From positions 1-63,214 of the forward strand of contig NZ_JAIBHJ010000023.1 of assembly GCF_021278025.1 (NCBI RefSeq): 63,214 nt of DNA. Direction: 5' to 3'. The position numbers and the translations under genes were made by a program. Below are positions 53,923 through 61,869 of this stretch, one piece after another (position 1 is the first letter of the stretch; each line of letters starts with the position of its first letter). The notes under the pieces were generated by a model. It made no database searches. It saw only the letters and a program-made list of their open reading frames with translations, and was not told the origin of the DNA. This stretch comes from Motilimonas sp. E26 (lineage in GTDB: Bacteria; Pseudomonadota; Gammaproteobacteria; Enterobacterales; CBDFNC01).

Positions 53923-54343
53923 TGGTTTAATACTTACTAAGCTTAAAAAAATTCCCCACGAGAAAGGTGATATTTTTCATGCTATGAAAAGTTCCGATAG
54001 TGGATATGCGGGTTTTGGTGAAGCGTATTTCTCAGAAGTCAATTTTCGAGAAATTAAAGGCTGGAAGAAGCACTCTGAGATGGTGTTAAACCTGGTAGTT
54101 CCGTTAGGAAGGATCAAGTTTGTCGCTTACGATGACCGGCCTTTGTCGAGTACATATGGGGAATTCTATCAAACAGAGCTGTCGGCAGATAACTACTGTC
54201 GTCTTACTGTACCACATGGTATTTGGTTGTCTTTTCAAGGTATAGGTGAGTCACGGAATTTATTGCTTAATCTGGCGAGTATTCCTCACGATCCAAACGA
54301 GAGTGAGGTTAAATCGCTCAATGACATCCGGTTTGAGTGGTAA
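53915..54343 (+). CDS. Cupin sugar epimerase/isomerase (RmlC-related)
   Basis: A 142-aa cupin distantly related to dTDP-4-dehydrorhamnose 3,5-epimerase: GFGEAYFSEVNFREIKGWKK, HSEMVLNLVVPLGRIKFVAY, and the LTVPHGIWLSFQG barrel strand. Next to the CDP-glucose enzymes it probably epimerises CDP-4-keto-6-deoxyglucose at C-3 and/or C-5. It is shorter than canonical RmlC (about 180 aa). It overlaps rfbG by 8 nt. Confidence 0.8.
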   Translation: MIDGLILTKLKKIPHEKGDIFHAMKSSDSGYAGFGEAYFSEVNFREIKGWKKHSEMVLNLVVPLGRIKFVAYDDRPLSSTYGEFYQTELSADNYCRLTVPHGIWLSFQGIGESRNLLLNLASIPHDPNESEVKSLNDIRFEW

Positions 54344-54346
54344 GCC

Positions 54347-55267
54347 ATGAATATTCTTATAACTGGAGGATTAGGTAATCTTGGTTCTTGGCTAATGCGA
54401 GAGTGCCTCGATAATCACTCTGTGACGGTCTTGGCACGAAAAGAACGTCATGTTGTCAATCATCCCAATTATCGATTTGTTCAGGCAGATATCACTCAGC
54501 AAGAACAACTTAATTTCGCAATAGACTGCTACTACGATGTGTGTATTCATACGGCGAGTTACAACGAGCATTTTCAAGCTAATTATACAAAAGATGCTTT
54601 AATGATTAACTCGTTAGGAACAGAGTTGTTATGTCAGGCTCTTGCGAGGCATGGAGTTGGTCAGCTTGTGTATTTCAGTACTTTCCATGTCTATGGCAAA
54701 ACGAGTGGGGTTGTTGAAGAGTCTACTTCGATTACTCCTTTTAATGATTATGGGCTGACGCATTATTTTGCTGAAAAATATATCGAAAAGCACCATCGGC
54801 AGAGCGGACTAAACTACGTAATTCTTCGACTTTCCAATAGTTATGGTTGCCCGACGTTTAAAGATTCAGACAAATGGTACTTAGTGCTCAACGATATCTG
54901 TAATCAAGCTTTTTCTCAGCAAAAAATTCAGCTAAAAAGTAATGGACTTGCGATCAGAGACTTCATTTGGATGGGTGATGTCGTTGACGTTGTAATTAAG
55001 TTGCTTTATCTGTCACAGCCATTGAACGATACTTTCAACCTTTCCGCTGGGATATCCTACTCGCTAAATCAGATGGTCGACAGAGTTCAATTAGCTTATC
55101 GACAAGAGTTTGGTGGAGAAGTGGCTATAATTGCTAACAAACAAGATAAAACTGAACCTGCCGAATTACTGGTGTCGAATAAGAAGCTTTGTGCCGTAAT
55201 TACTCATCAGTATCGAGACGGTATAGTGCAAGAAGCGAAAAAAATATTTCAACTATTGGCTAGATAA
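54347..55267 (+). CDS. Extended SDR, probable CDP-4-keto-6-deoxyhexose reductase/epimerase
   Basis: A 306-aa NAD-dependent SDR starting ILITGGLGNLGSWLMREC. Catalytic region: STFHVYGK, then DYGLTHYFAEKY. The usual YxxxK is YxxxH (YGLTH), an odd change unless the second Tyr of HYFAEKY is used. It ends the CDP-sugar branch, presumably by reducing the 4-keto group. Its start is 4 nt after the cupin stop. Confidence 0.8.
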   Translation: MNILITGGLGNLGSWLMRECLDNHSVTVLARKERHVVNHPNYRFVQADITQQEQLNFAIDCYYDVCIHTASYNEHFQANYTKDALMINSLGTELLCQALARHGVGQLVYFSTFHVYGKTSGVVEESTSITPFNDYGLTHYFAEKYIEKHHRQSGLNYVILRLSNSYGCPTFKDSDKWYLVLNDICNQAFSQQKIQLKSNGLAIRDFIWMGDVVDVVIKLLYLSQPLNDTFNLSAGISYSLNQMVDRVQLAYRQEFGGEVAIIANKQDKTEPAELLVSNKKLCAVITHQYRDGIVQEAKKIFQLLAR

Positions 55268-56083
55268 ATGAATGAATCTTCTCCTTTGGTCAGTATTGTT
55301 ATCCCGTTATACAATGCGGAAAACTATATTGAAGAAACTTTACAATCTGTTTTAAACCAAACATATAATAACTATGAGGTCATTGTTGTTGATAATGCAT
55401 CGACAGATTCGAGTATGGTGATAGTTAATAGATTTGCATTTGAGTTTAAAAATCTAAAAGTATTTTGCTGTGAGGTAAATTCAGGTGGTCCAGCTAAACC
55501 AAGGAATATTGGGATTGAAAATGCACAAGGAGAATATATTGCATTTCTAGATTCAGATGATATTTGGCACCCAGATAAGCTAGAAAAACAACTTTGCTTG
55601 TTAAAGGGGGGGGGATGGGATTTCGTGTCTTCATCGATACATCGTATTGATGAGCATGGTAATACTTTAATAAAGGGTAAAGGAGTTTTTGGAGGGTTGA
55701 GTTTCAGGAGAACTGCCGAATGTGATTTAAAGGGGTTGATGTATAGAAATAATGTAATAACTTCCTCGGTTATCTTGAAAAAAACTAACATTAAAGGAGT
55801 TCGATTTAATGAAAATGACTTTTTTAAGTGTGTAGAGGACTATTTGTTTTGGTTAGAAGTTCTATCAAATAACTCGGGTTTTTACTTGGTGTGTTCAGAT
55901 GAATTTGTTAGCTATAGAGTGATTGAATCTTCATTAAGCAGTAAAGATGGTAAATATTTGATGCTTGTAAAGAGTGTGTTAGTTAATTGTTATTCCCATG
56001 TTAAGTTTAAAGCTCCATATAACTTTCTAGGGGCAACAATTTTTAATTTTTTTCGTGCTTTTAGGTTGATGTTATTAAAGTGA
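55268..56083 (+). CDS. Glycosyltransferase family 2
   Basis: A 271-aa GT-A enzyme: VSIVIPLYNAENYIEETLQS, VVDNASTDSS, FLDSDDIWHPDKLEKQL (DxD). Residues GGG at about 114-116 are encoded by a G9 tract (55606-55614). Loss or gain of one G would truncate the enzyme in the middle, so it may be a phase-variable step of the glycan. It overlaps wzy by 4 nt. Confidence 0.88.
   Translation: MNESSPLVSIVIPLYNAENYIEETLQSVLNQTYNNYEVIVVDNASTDSSMVIVNRFAFEFKNLKVFCCEVNSGGPAKPRNIGIENAQGEYIAFLDSDDIWHPDKLEKQLCLLKGGGWDFVSSSIHRIDEHGNTLIKGKGVFGGLSFRRTAECDLKGLMYRNNVITSSVILKKTNIKGVRFNENDFFKCVEDYLFWLEVLSNNSGFYLVCSDEFVSYRVIESSLSSKDGKYLMLVKSVLVNCYSHVKFKAPYNFLGATIFNFFRAFRLMLLK
55606..55614 (+). repeat. G9 homopolymer inside the GT2 gene
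   Basis: Nine consecutive G in an AT-rich gene, in the middle of the catalytic domain. This length is in the range of known phase-variable poly-G contingency loci of Campylobacter and Neisseria. Confidence 0.8.
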
Positions 56084-57084
56084 AAAACAGACTTTTCTAT
56101 TTCAGCTTCTTTTCGGCTTTTTTACCGATTGTAAATGCGATTGGTTATTTATCTGTTTTTAAAAATATTAAGTTTACCGATAACCTTCTTTTTTATTTTT
56201 TTATTATTTATTTGTCGGTGGTTTTTTTAGTCAATGTTTTATTTTTTGAACCACTCATGGCTATTAGTTCTGTTAGGTTTTATTTTGGCTTCTTGATTTT
56301 TTATATTGTTTTTAAATATAGTTCTTACCGCTTTTGTAGTAGTCATTTTTTATTTTTGTGTTTTTTAGTTGTTCTTGAGTCGGTGGTTATAAATACAGTT
56401 ATTTCTCCTCAGTTGATGCCTAATTTTCCCGATGCGTCTGCACCAAGTCACTTTAATATTGGGGGGTATCAACGACCATATTCATTCGCTGGAAATGCAT
56501 CGGTAGCAAGCCTTATTCTTGTTGTTTTATTTACAATGCTTCGTTTTAAGTTATTAAATTTTCTGATGCTTTCTCTTTCAGTACTTGTTCTTTCATCTGG
56601 AGTTGGTTATTTAAGTTTTATATTTATGATTTATTGTTTTATTTTTGTTAGAGTGCCTCTTCTTACTGTGTTTATTTCACTTTTATTAATTTTTTTAGGT
56701 GGGATATTTATCAATAATTTCGATTTGGCGTTCTTTTCAAGTAAGGTCTCAAATGCTTATATTAACTTTCTTGTTGAATTTAAGCTGGGGCAGATTAAAG
56801 ATGTTTTTGCGTCCTTTACCTATATTGATTTTATCTTTGGAGACGTTTCGAATTACAGTAACATTGGTTTGGGTGGGGATTTCGGTTGGGTGTATTTTTT
56901 CTCAGGGTTCGGACTTGTAGGTTCCTGTCTTATAGTCGCTTTTTTGATAAATAAGTCTAATAAAGTTAATTTCATGCCTTTGTTGATTATTTTTTTATTT
57001 ACTTGGCACTATCCTGCTATGTTTTTCCTTTCGGGTCAGGTAGTACTTGGATACGTATTAAATTGTCGAAAGCGTGGCCCATGA
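56080..57084 (+). CDS. wzy: O-antigen/capsule polymerase Wzy
   Basis: A 334-aa protein with about 9-10 membrane helices and one larger periplasmic loop (NFPDASAPSHFNIGGYQRPY). It has a GTG start overlapping the GT2 stop. The topology, its place with wzx and wzz, and the very low GC support Wzy. Polymerases are too divergent for motif proof. It is at the short end of the family's normal size. Confidence 0.82.
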   Translation: MKNRLFYFSFFSAFLPIVNAIGYLSVFKNIKFTDNLLFYFFIIYLSVVFLVNVLFFEPLMAISSVRFYFGFLIFYIVFKYSSYRFCSSHFLFLCFLVVLESVVINTVISPQLMPNFPDASAPSHFNIGGYQRPYSFAGNASVASLILVVLFTMLRFKLLNFLMLSLSVLVLSSGVGYLSFIFMIYCFIFVRVPLLTVFISLLLIFLGGIFINNFDLAFFSSKVSNAYINFLVEFKLGQIKDVFASFTYIDFIFGDVSNYSNIGLGGDFGWVYFFSGFGLVGSCLIVAFLINKSNKVNFMPLLIIFLFTWHYPAMFFLSGQVVLGYVLNCRKRGP

Positions 57085-57142
57085 GCTCAATTAGTTTGGT
57101 AAGAGTAAGTTATGAAGCCCTTATCTTATAGTGTTACGCTTT

Positions 57143-57374
57143 CTGATTACCATCGATTAAGTAACCTAGCAGGCATCGGCGCTGTTTGAATACTTGAAAC
57201 AACACATATCAAACAGGCGTTTACGGCATTGTTCATCCGTGCCATATTGTATGATAAATCAATGTGTTGAAATACCTTTCTGAAGTTGAACTTTGTTTTT
57301 AGCCATGATAGCCACCTCATGCTTGAACTCAACATAATCATAGCTTAGACGTACGGACTTTCAGTGGTAATCAG
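57143..57374. mobile_element. 232-bp internally deleted IS1595-family element (MITE-like)
   Basis: CTGATTACCATCGA (57143-57156) and TCAGTGGTAATCAG (57361-57374) are inverted repeats matching at 12 of 14 positions. Between them lies only the broken N-terminus of a transposase (57166-57306). The flanking 8-mers do not form a clear target duplication. It interrupts the spacer after wzy. Confidence 0.6.
57166..57306 (-). pseudogene. Degenerate N-terminus of an IS1595-family transposase
   Basis: From the ATG at 57306 the frame reads MAKNKVQLQKGISTH, a stop, then FIIQYGTDEQCRKRLFDM. The pattern (MAKNKVQxQKG..., QYGTEEQC...L) is the start of IS1595-type transposases just before their zinc ribbon. 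The zinc ribbon and DDE domain are gone. Confidence 0.7.
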
Positions 57375-58059
57375 GTAGCCTTAAAACTGAGGCTCTGAGA
57401 CATCACGAGCCAACACAACAATGGGAATGGGTTTGGACTTCAAAGAAGGTGTATAACAATATCTATGGGGACTTAACGCAGAACATGTTTACTGCTGTTA
57501 TCTTCTGTAGTATCTATTTAGAAAATTACCCAGCAAATAACTTGATATAAGAAGAATAAATAAAGTAACGTGAGATAAAAATTCAGGCCGGAGCTATTTC
57601 AGGGCAATCAAATTAGTCTTTTTTAGAGACATTTTTTGATCCGAGAACATCTGCCTAATAATACGAGTCTACCTTTTTATATCGTTAAAATTGGAAGGCT
57701 ATCGCAGAGTTTAGTCGTTTAGCAGAAATAGTAAATAAAACTAAGCGTTAACGTATTAAGAGGTTTACAACGAGTAAAAGGAGTTGCTTACTAATAAAGT
57801 AGACGATAAAGTTGTTATACATCAATTCGATATATAAAAATGCTGCTGTAACTTTGATTATGAGGGTGATACGAATGCTAAAAAGGTGCCAATATCTTGT
57901 ATATTAGGTTTTTCTAATGTATTTGTTGCACCCTTACTGTGGATTGACCTATATAATATCAAATTTTTATTGTACGGTATTAGGGGCAGGGATAGATGAA
58001 AGTACTTTACTTAGCCAATTTCTGTATGGAAAAAGAAAACTATTGATAGAATCAATTTA
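57375..58059. other. Decayed spacer without a functional gene
   Basis: Nearly 700 nt with stops in all frames. One open stretch on the plus strand (about 57371-57550) reads QWEWVWTSKKVYNNIYGD and continues protein-like, but has no start and no family I recognise. Near 57996 a start reads MKVLYLANFCMEKENY and stops, perhaps the remains of a glycosyltransferase N-terminus. It is probably the grave of one or two lost genes. Confidence 0.4.
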
Positions 58060-59139
58060 ATGAAAAATTTTGTAATTGTCCAAAACTCAATTAAGACTAC
58101 TTACATATTTCGCCGGCATTATATTGTTGAGCTATTGAAATATGGTAACGTGTACGTGATAGCTCCGATAGATGATCTTAAAATGAAAGCCAAACTTGAG
58201 GCTTTAGGTGTATTTGTTTACAAACTACCTGACTTATCCAGTCTCACTAAAAAGCTTTTTTGTATTTTTTTGATGAATATTTTTGTTTTGAAGGAGCGAC
58301 TTAAAGGCTCAGTTTTTATTTCCCATTTCTTAGTTACTGCTCTAATTGTATATCCCACTTTAGTTCCTTTTAATCATAGACTCGTTATTTATACTGAGGG
58401 CTTAGGGTCTTTTTTTTCTCGTCGACCATTTTTTCAGAAAATTTTACAGTTTTTGCTATCAAGAAATAGTGCTACGCGTTTATTTTGTAATAATTCGGAG
58501 AGGCAGCTCGTTGGTTTAGCAACTGATACAGTCACTGGTGGTATAGGTATAGAATTAAATTCTTACCCTAGAAAGTCCAAGCTCGATGAGATTAAACATT
58601 ATGAGCTTTTATATATTGGGAGGCTAATTAAAGATAAAGGTGTTCATGATGCTATTGCTGTTCTTAGACTTTTACGAGAAAAAAATTATAATGTCAGGCT
58701 TAGTTTAGTCGGGGATATATATCCAAACAACCCTTCATCTTTAACTCGTAGAGATATTGACCATCTAACGGCTGAATTTGGTAGTTATATCGATTTCGTT
58801 GGCTTTACAAACGATGTTTATGAATGGTACAAAAAATCGCACATTTTGCTTTTACCTTCAGAAAGGGAAGGTTTCCCTGTTTGTGTTATGGAGGCCTCTT
58901 CAGTGGGGTTGCCATGTCTTGGGTATAACGTAGTTGGTGTGAATGATGCGATAAAAAATGGGGTGAATGGCTTTTTGGTTGAGCCTTCCAATATAACTGA
59001 ATTAGCTAAAGCGGCAGAGTTATTACTTGATCTTGAAAAGTTGGAATTTTTTAGGATTTCTTCTAGTAAGTATGCTGCAGATAATTTTAATATCATTCCT
59101 AAAACTAGAAATCTGGTAAATATTTTAGTAGAAAAGTGA
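58060..59139 (+). CDS. Glycosyltransferase family 4
   Basis: A 359-aa GT-B enzyme: LYIGRLIKDKGVHDAIAVL at the domain junction, LVGDIYPNNPSS, and the donor motif LLPSEREGFPVCVMEASSVG. It resembles PglA/WbnE-type transferases. It is the last intact biosynthetic gene of the cluster, isolated by decayed DNA on both sides. Confidence 0.88.
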   Translation: MKNFVIVQNSIKTTYIFRRHYIVELLKYGNVYVIAPIDDLKMKAKLEALGVFVYKLPDLSSLTKKLFCIFLMNIFVLKERLKGSVFISHFLVTALIVYPTLVPFNHRLVIYTEGLGSFFSRRPFFQKILQFLLSRNSATRLFCNNSERQLVGLATDTVTGGIGIELNSYPRKSKLDEIKHYELLYIGRLIKDKGVHDAIAVLRLLREKNYNVRLSLVGDIYPNNPSSLTRRDIDHLTAEFGSYIDFVGFTNDVYEWYKKSHILLLPSEREGFPVCVMEASSVGLPCLGYNVVGVNDAIKNGVNGFLVEPSNITELAKAAELLLDLEKLEFFRISSSKYAADNFNIIPKTRNLVNILVEK

Positions 59140-59567
59140 ATTTTCCCAAGGGTGATTGATGGTAACATCTAGTAATCCGCTGTTAAAAGTAGTATGTAAC
59201 CGACATTCTGCAACCAATTTAGTAATAAATGATTTATACAGCTGGCTAAGTGGCATTAGTGGTCACTTACATTACTCGATGGTTTTAAAGGTTATCCGCA
59301 AACTGATGGTTATTCGGAGCAGCATTAAATAACTTAAATCATTTTTTGATGGCAGTGTCGGCATTAACCGGAACAACTCTAGTACTGCTTCGAAGGCTGC
59401 TAATTATGTTGTCTCTGAGGGCTGAAAGCTAAAATGAAGCAGTTGTAGTAGCGTACCATTCTAAGATAGTTTCAAGTTAATCAAGAAAATATTATTTAAA
59501 CTCAGCGTTATGCTGACTATACTGATTTTTTGACGTCGTCCACCTTATCTATCTCAAAGGAAATTTC
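59140..59567. other. Decayed spacer before the YjbH-like gene
   Basis: 428 nt without a functional gene. It contains the IS66 remnant below. The rest shows no recognisable feature. The promoter of the YjbH-like gene must lie in its right end. Confidence 0.4.
59272..59328 (+). pseudogene. IS66-family transposase remnant
   Basis: The frame reads LLDGFKGYPQTDGYSEQH and then stops, which matches the conserved GF.GYLQ.DGY segment of IS66 TnpC. Upstream in the same frame is WSLT after a stop. Only this short piece survives. Confidence 0.6.
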
Positions 59568-61667
59568 ATGTTTAAAAGCAAGTTAGCTTACGCGTTGCCG
59601 CTTAGTTTTTTTTGTGTTAGTGCATCGCTTGCTGATGATGTGAAAAGTGCATTTGCTCAAACAGGATTTTCGGGCTTGTTAAGAACACCTCATGCACAAG
59701 TGCTTACCTATGGTGATATCAGTTTTAATTACCACATAGAACAGCGTATTGATCATTCGACTTCGTATCATGATGGCTCCCATAAGACTTTGTTGCTTGG
59801 CTTGGGGATTTTTCCCTACACCGAATTTACTGTACAAAATACCTTTAAGCGCTTTAATGGTGAAACAGGATGGAATGAAGAGCACTCGAGCGATCTTTCC
59901 TTCTCTGCTAAGTATGATTTTGGACATTTTATACCGGAGGAATGGTTTAGTCTGGCGCTAGGGTTTCAAGATTACGGCGGTGCAGCAACGCATCATAAAA
60001 ATGCATACGCTGTTGCATCTAAATCATTATTCGGTTTTCGAGTTTCTGCTGGCTGGGGGCAGGGCTCTGATAGAAACCAAATGGGTATTGATTATTTAGA
60101 TGGCCCTTTTGGCGGTATAGAGTATCAAGCATTTGATTGGTTGCAGTTGGTTTCTGACTATGATGGCACCGGGGTTAATGCTGGTGTTAAGTTATTTACG
60201 CCTAATGATTTACTGCCTTATGGTTGGCAGGCCAACTTAACCTGGCAGGCTTATTCTAATTCTGATACTGCTAATCGTGATAACCAATGGGTTGGCCTTG
60301 GTTTGCGCATGCCGTTGTCAGGCAGTAATAAAGCAGAAAGATACAGTGATAATACTGTTCAAGCTTGGGCTGATGAACGTTCAGTGGCTGAGCTACAGGC
60401 TAATCATAAAACCAGCACTTCAAAAGAGCAATCGCAGCAATGGCAAGGCGATGTTTCAAATCGTGATGTGGCCGCGCTGTTGTCTGCTGAGTTGGTTGAG
60501 CAAGGCTTTGAAAATATCAGTGTCGCCCTTGAAGGTGACTCACTAAACTTGGCCTTTGAAAACAATGTATTCAACTGGAATGAGCTAGATGGGTTAGGTG
60601 TGGCTTTAGGCATATTGTCTAAGCTGCATAATGGCCGTTTTGATGTTTACTTACTAAACAACAAGATTCCGGTATTGCGGGCGAGTGGTCATGCTGAAAC
60701 GTATCGGGCATTTCTGAACAGCAAGGGAAAGCATCCGAGCAAAGAGCATGGTTTAACTTTTTCTACAGCGAACTTAGCTAATGCGATGTCTACCGTGGCT
60801 TGGCAGCACCCGCAGTATAATAACGGTGCGTATCGCGCTAGGCTAATTTTAGCGCCTAGTTTTTATTCTACTGTTGGCACCGAAATGGGGGTAATGGATT
60901 ATTCTTTGGCGTTGTCGACCAATCTTCAAATGCAACTTTGGCAAGGCGGGGTGTTAGATGTTCGTCATCTGTTGCCATTGATGCACTCTGATGACTATGC
61001 CGATGGTGAATATTTCGCAAACTCGCGTCATAAAAGCGAGATAGATCGCGCCTTAGTGCATCAAGCTTTTGGCTTGCCTAGTAATGTGCTTACTCAGTTT
61101 AGTGCAGGCTTGGTACGTCGTCACTTTGTGGGAGCAATGAATGAAACGCGTTGGCAGTCAGCCAAAGGTAACCACCGTTTTTCAGCTGAATTTGGTTACC
61201 TAGATCACAATGAAAAAAATCTCACAGCAACACCGATGCTAATCAACTATCGTTATTATGTTGAAAAATTAGATTGGGCGTTAGAAGCGGGTGGCGGCGA
61301 GTATTGGTATGGCGATAAAGGTTTTACCTTAGCCTCAAAACATTGGTTTGGTGACACGTCAGTGACGATTAAATATCAAGATACAGATGAAAAATTTGCT
61401 GGTTTGTCATTTTCTGTACCCATCACCCTTACTAAAGATATGAACCCTTCATACGTACAGGTGCGAGGCATTGATGAATGGTCGTTGAGTTACCGAACGA
61501 TGGTGGGCAATGATGCCTGTAACTGTTTAAACGGTTCAATGGCTACCACTACTGGTTTGCAACATAACTTGGCTAGGGTTTATGACAACCGTGATAGGCT
61601 TTCGGATGCCTACTTGAGAACGAATATAATGCGATTGAAGGCTGCTTATTGGCTGTACGCTCATTAA
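59568..61667 (+). CDS. YjbH-family outer-membrane exopolysaccharide protein
   Basis: A 699-aa protein with a signal peptide cut near SLA/DD (residue 22). It starts GFSGLLRTPHAQVLTYGDIS and continues with barrel-like alternations, followed by a second half with further strands (FAGLSFSVPITLTKDMNPSYVQVRG). This is the layout of YjbH/GfcD lipid- or polysaccharide-related double-barrel proteins of group 4 capsule and exopolysaccharide systems. It probably assists export or surface attachment of the glycan. It has an AAAGGAA ribosome site. No YjbE/F/G partners are visible. Confidence 0.85.
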   Translation: MFKSKLAYALPLSFFCVSASLADDVKSAFAQTGFSGLLRTPHAQVLTYGDISFNYHIEQRIDHSTSYHDGSHKTLLLGLGIFPYTEFTVQNTFKRFNGETGWNEEHSSDLSFSAKYDFGHFIPEEWFSLALGFQDYGGAATHHKNAYAVASKSLFGFRVSAGWGQGSDRNQMGIDYLDGPFGGIEYQAFDWLQLVSDYDGTGVNAGVKLFTPNDLLPYGWQANLTWQAYSNSDTANRDNQWVGLGLRMPLSGSNKAERYSDNTVQAWADERSVAELQANHKTSTSKEQSQQWQGDVSNRDVAALLSAELVEQGFENISVALEGDSLNLAFENNVFNWNELDGLGVALGILSKLHNGRFDVYLLNNKIPVLRASGHAETYRAFLNSKGKHPSKEHGLTFSTANLANAMSTVAWQHPQYNNGAYRARLILAPSFYSTVGTEMGVMDYSLALSTNLQMQLWQGGVLDVRHLLPLMHSDDYADGEYFANSRHKSEIDRALVHQAFGLPSNVLTQFSAGLVRRHFVGAMNETRWQSAKGNHRFSAEFGYLDHNEKNLTATPMLINYRYYVEKLDWALEAGGGEYWYGDKGFTLASKHWFGDTSVTIKYQDTDEKFAGLSFSVPITLTKDMNPSYVQVRGIDEWSLSYRTMVGNDACNCLNGSMATTTGLQHNLARVYDNRDRLSDAYLRTNIMRLKAAYWLYAH

Positions 61668-61846
61668 GTTGTTTAAATTTGTAGCATGTTCATGTGATAA
61701 CCGGCTGCGAAGTTATGAGCTAGTTATAATTTTGAAAATAAAATGGTTTATTTATATTTTTTTTGGTCATTTTTTTGTCACTATGGTGGCGTTTAATCTA
61801 AGCTGTCTAAAGCAGCTTACAACTCCCTGCTATATCTATTTATTAA

Positions 61847-61861
61847 CTAACAACTTGTTAG
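61847..61861 (+). promoter_or_regulatory. Palindrome at the ribosome site of the lipoprotein gene
   Basis: CTAACAA-C-TTGTTAG spans 61847-61861 and its last base is the first base of the GAGGAAAC ribosome site. It could be an operator. The one-base spacer is too tight for an RNA hairpin at full stem. Confidence 0.35.
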
Positions 61862-61869
61862 AGGAAACT

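Noticed and set aside
55372-55791. 139-codon minus-strand frame antisense to the GT2 gene
   Set aside because: Shadow of the GT2 reading frame. The plus strand has DxD and other GT-A motifs.
61669-61869. N-terminal extension of the lipoprotein from 61669
   Set aside because: It would bury the lipobox signal peptide in the interior. The start with GAGG at 61870 explains the lipoprotein.
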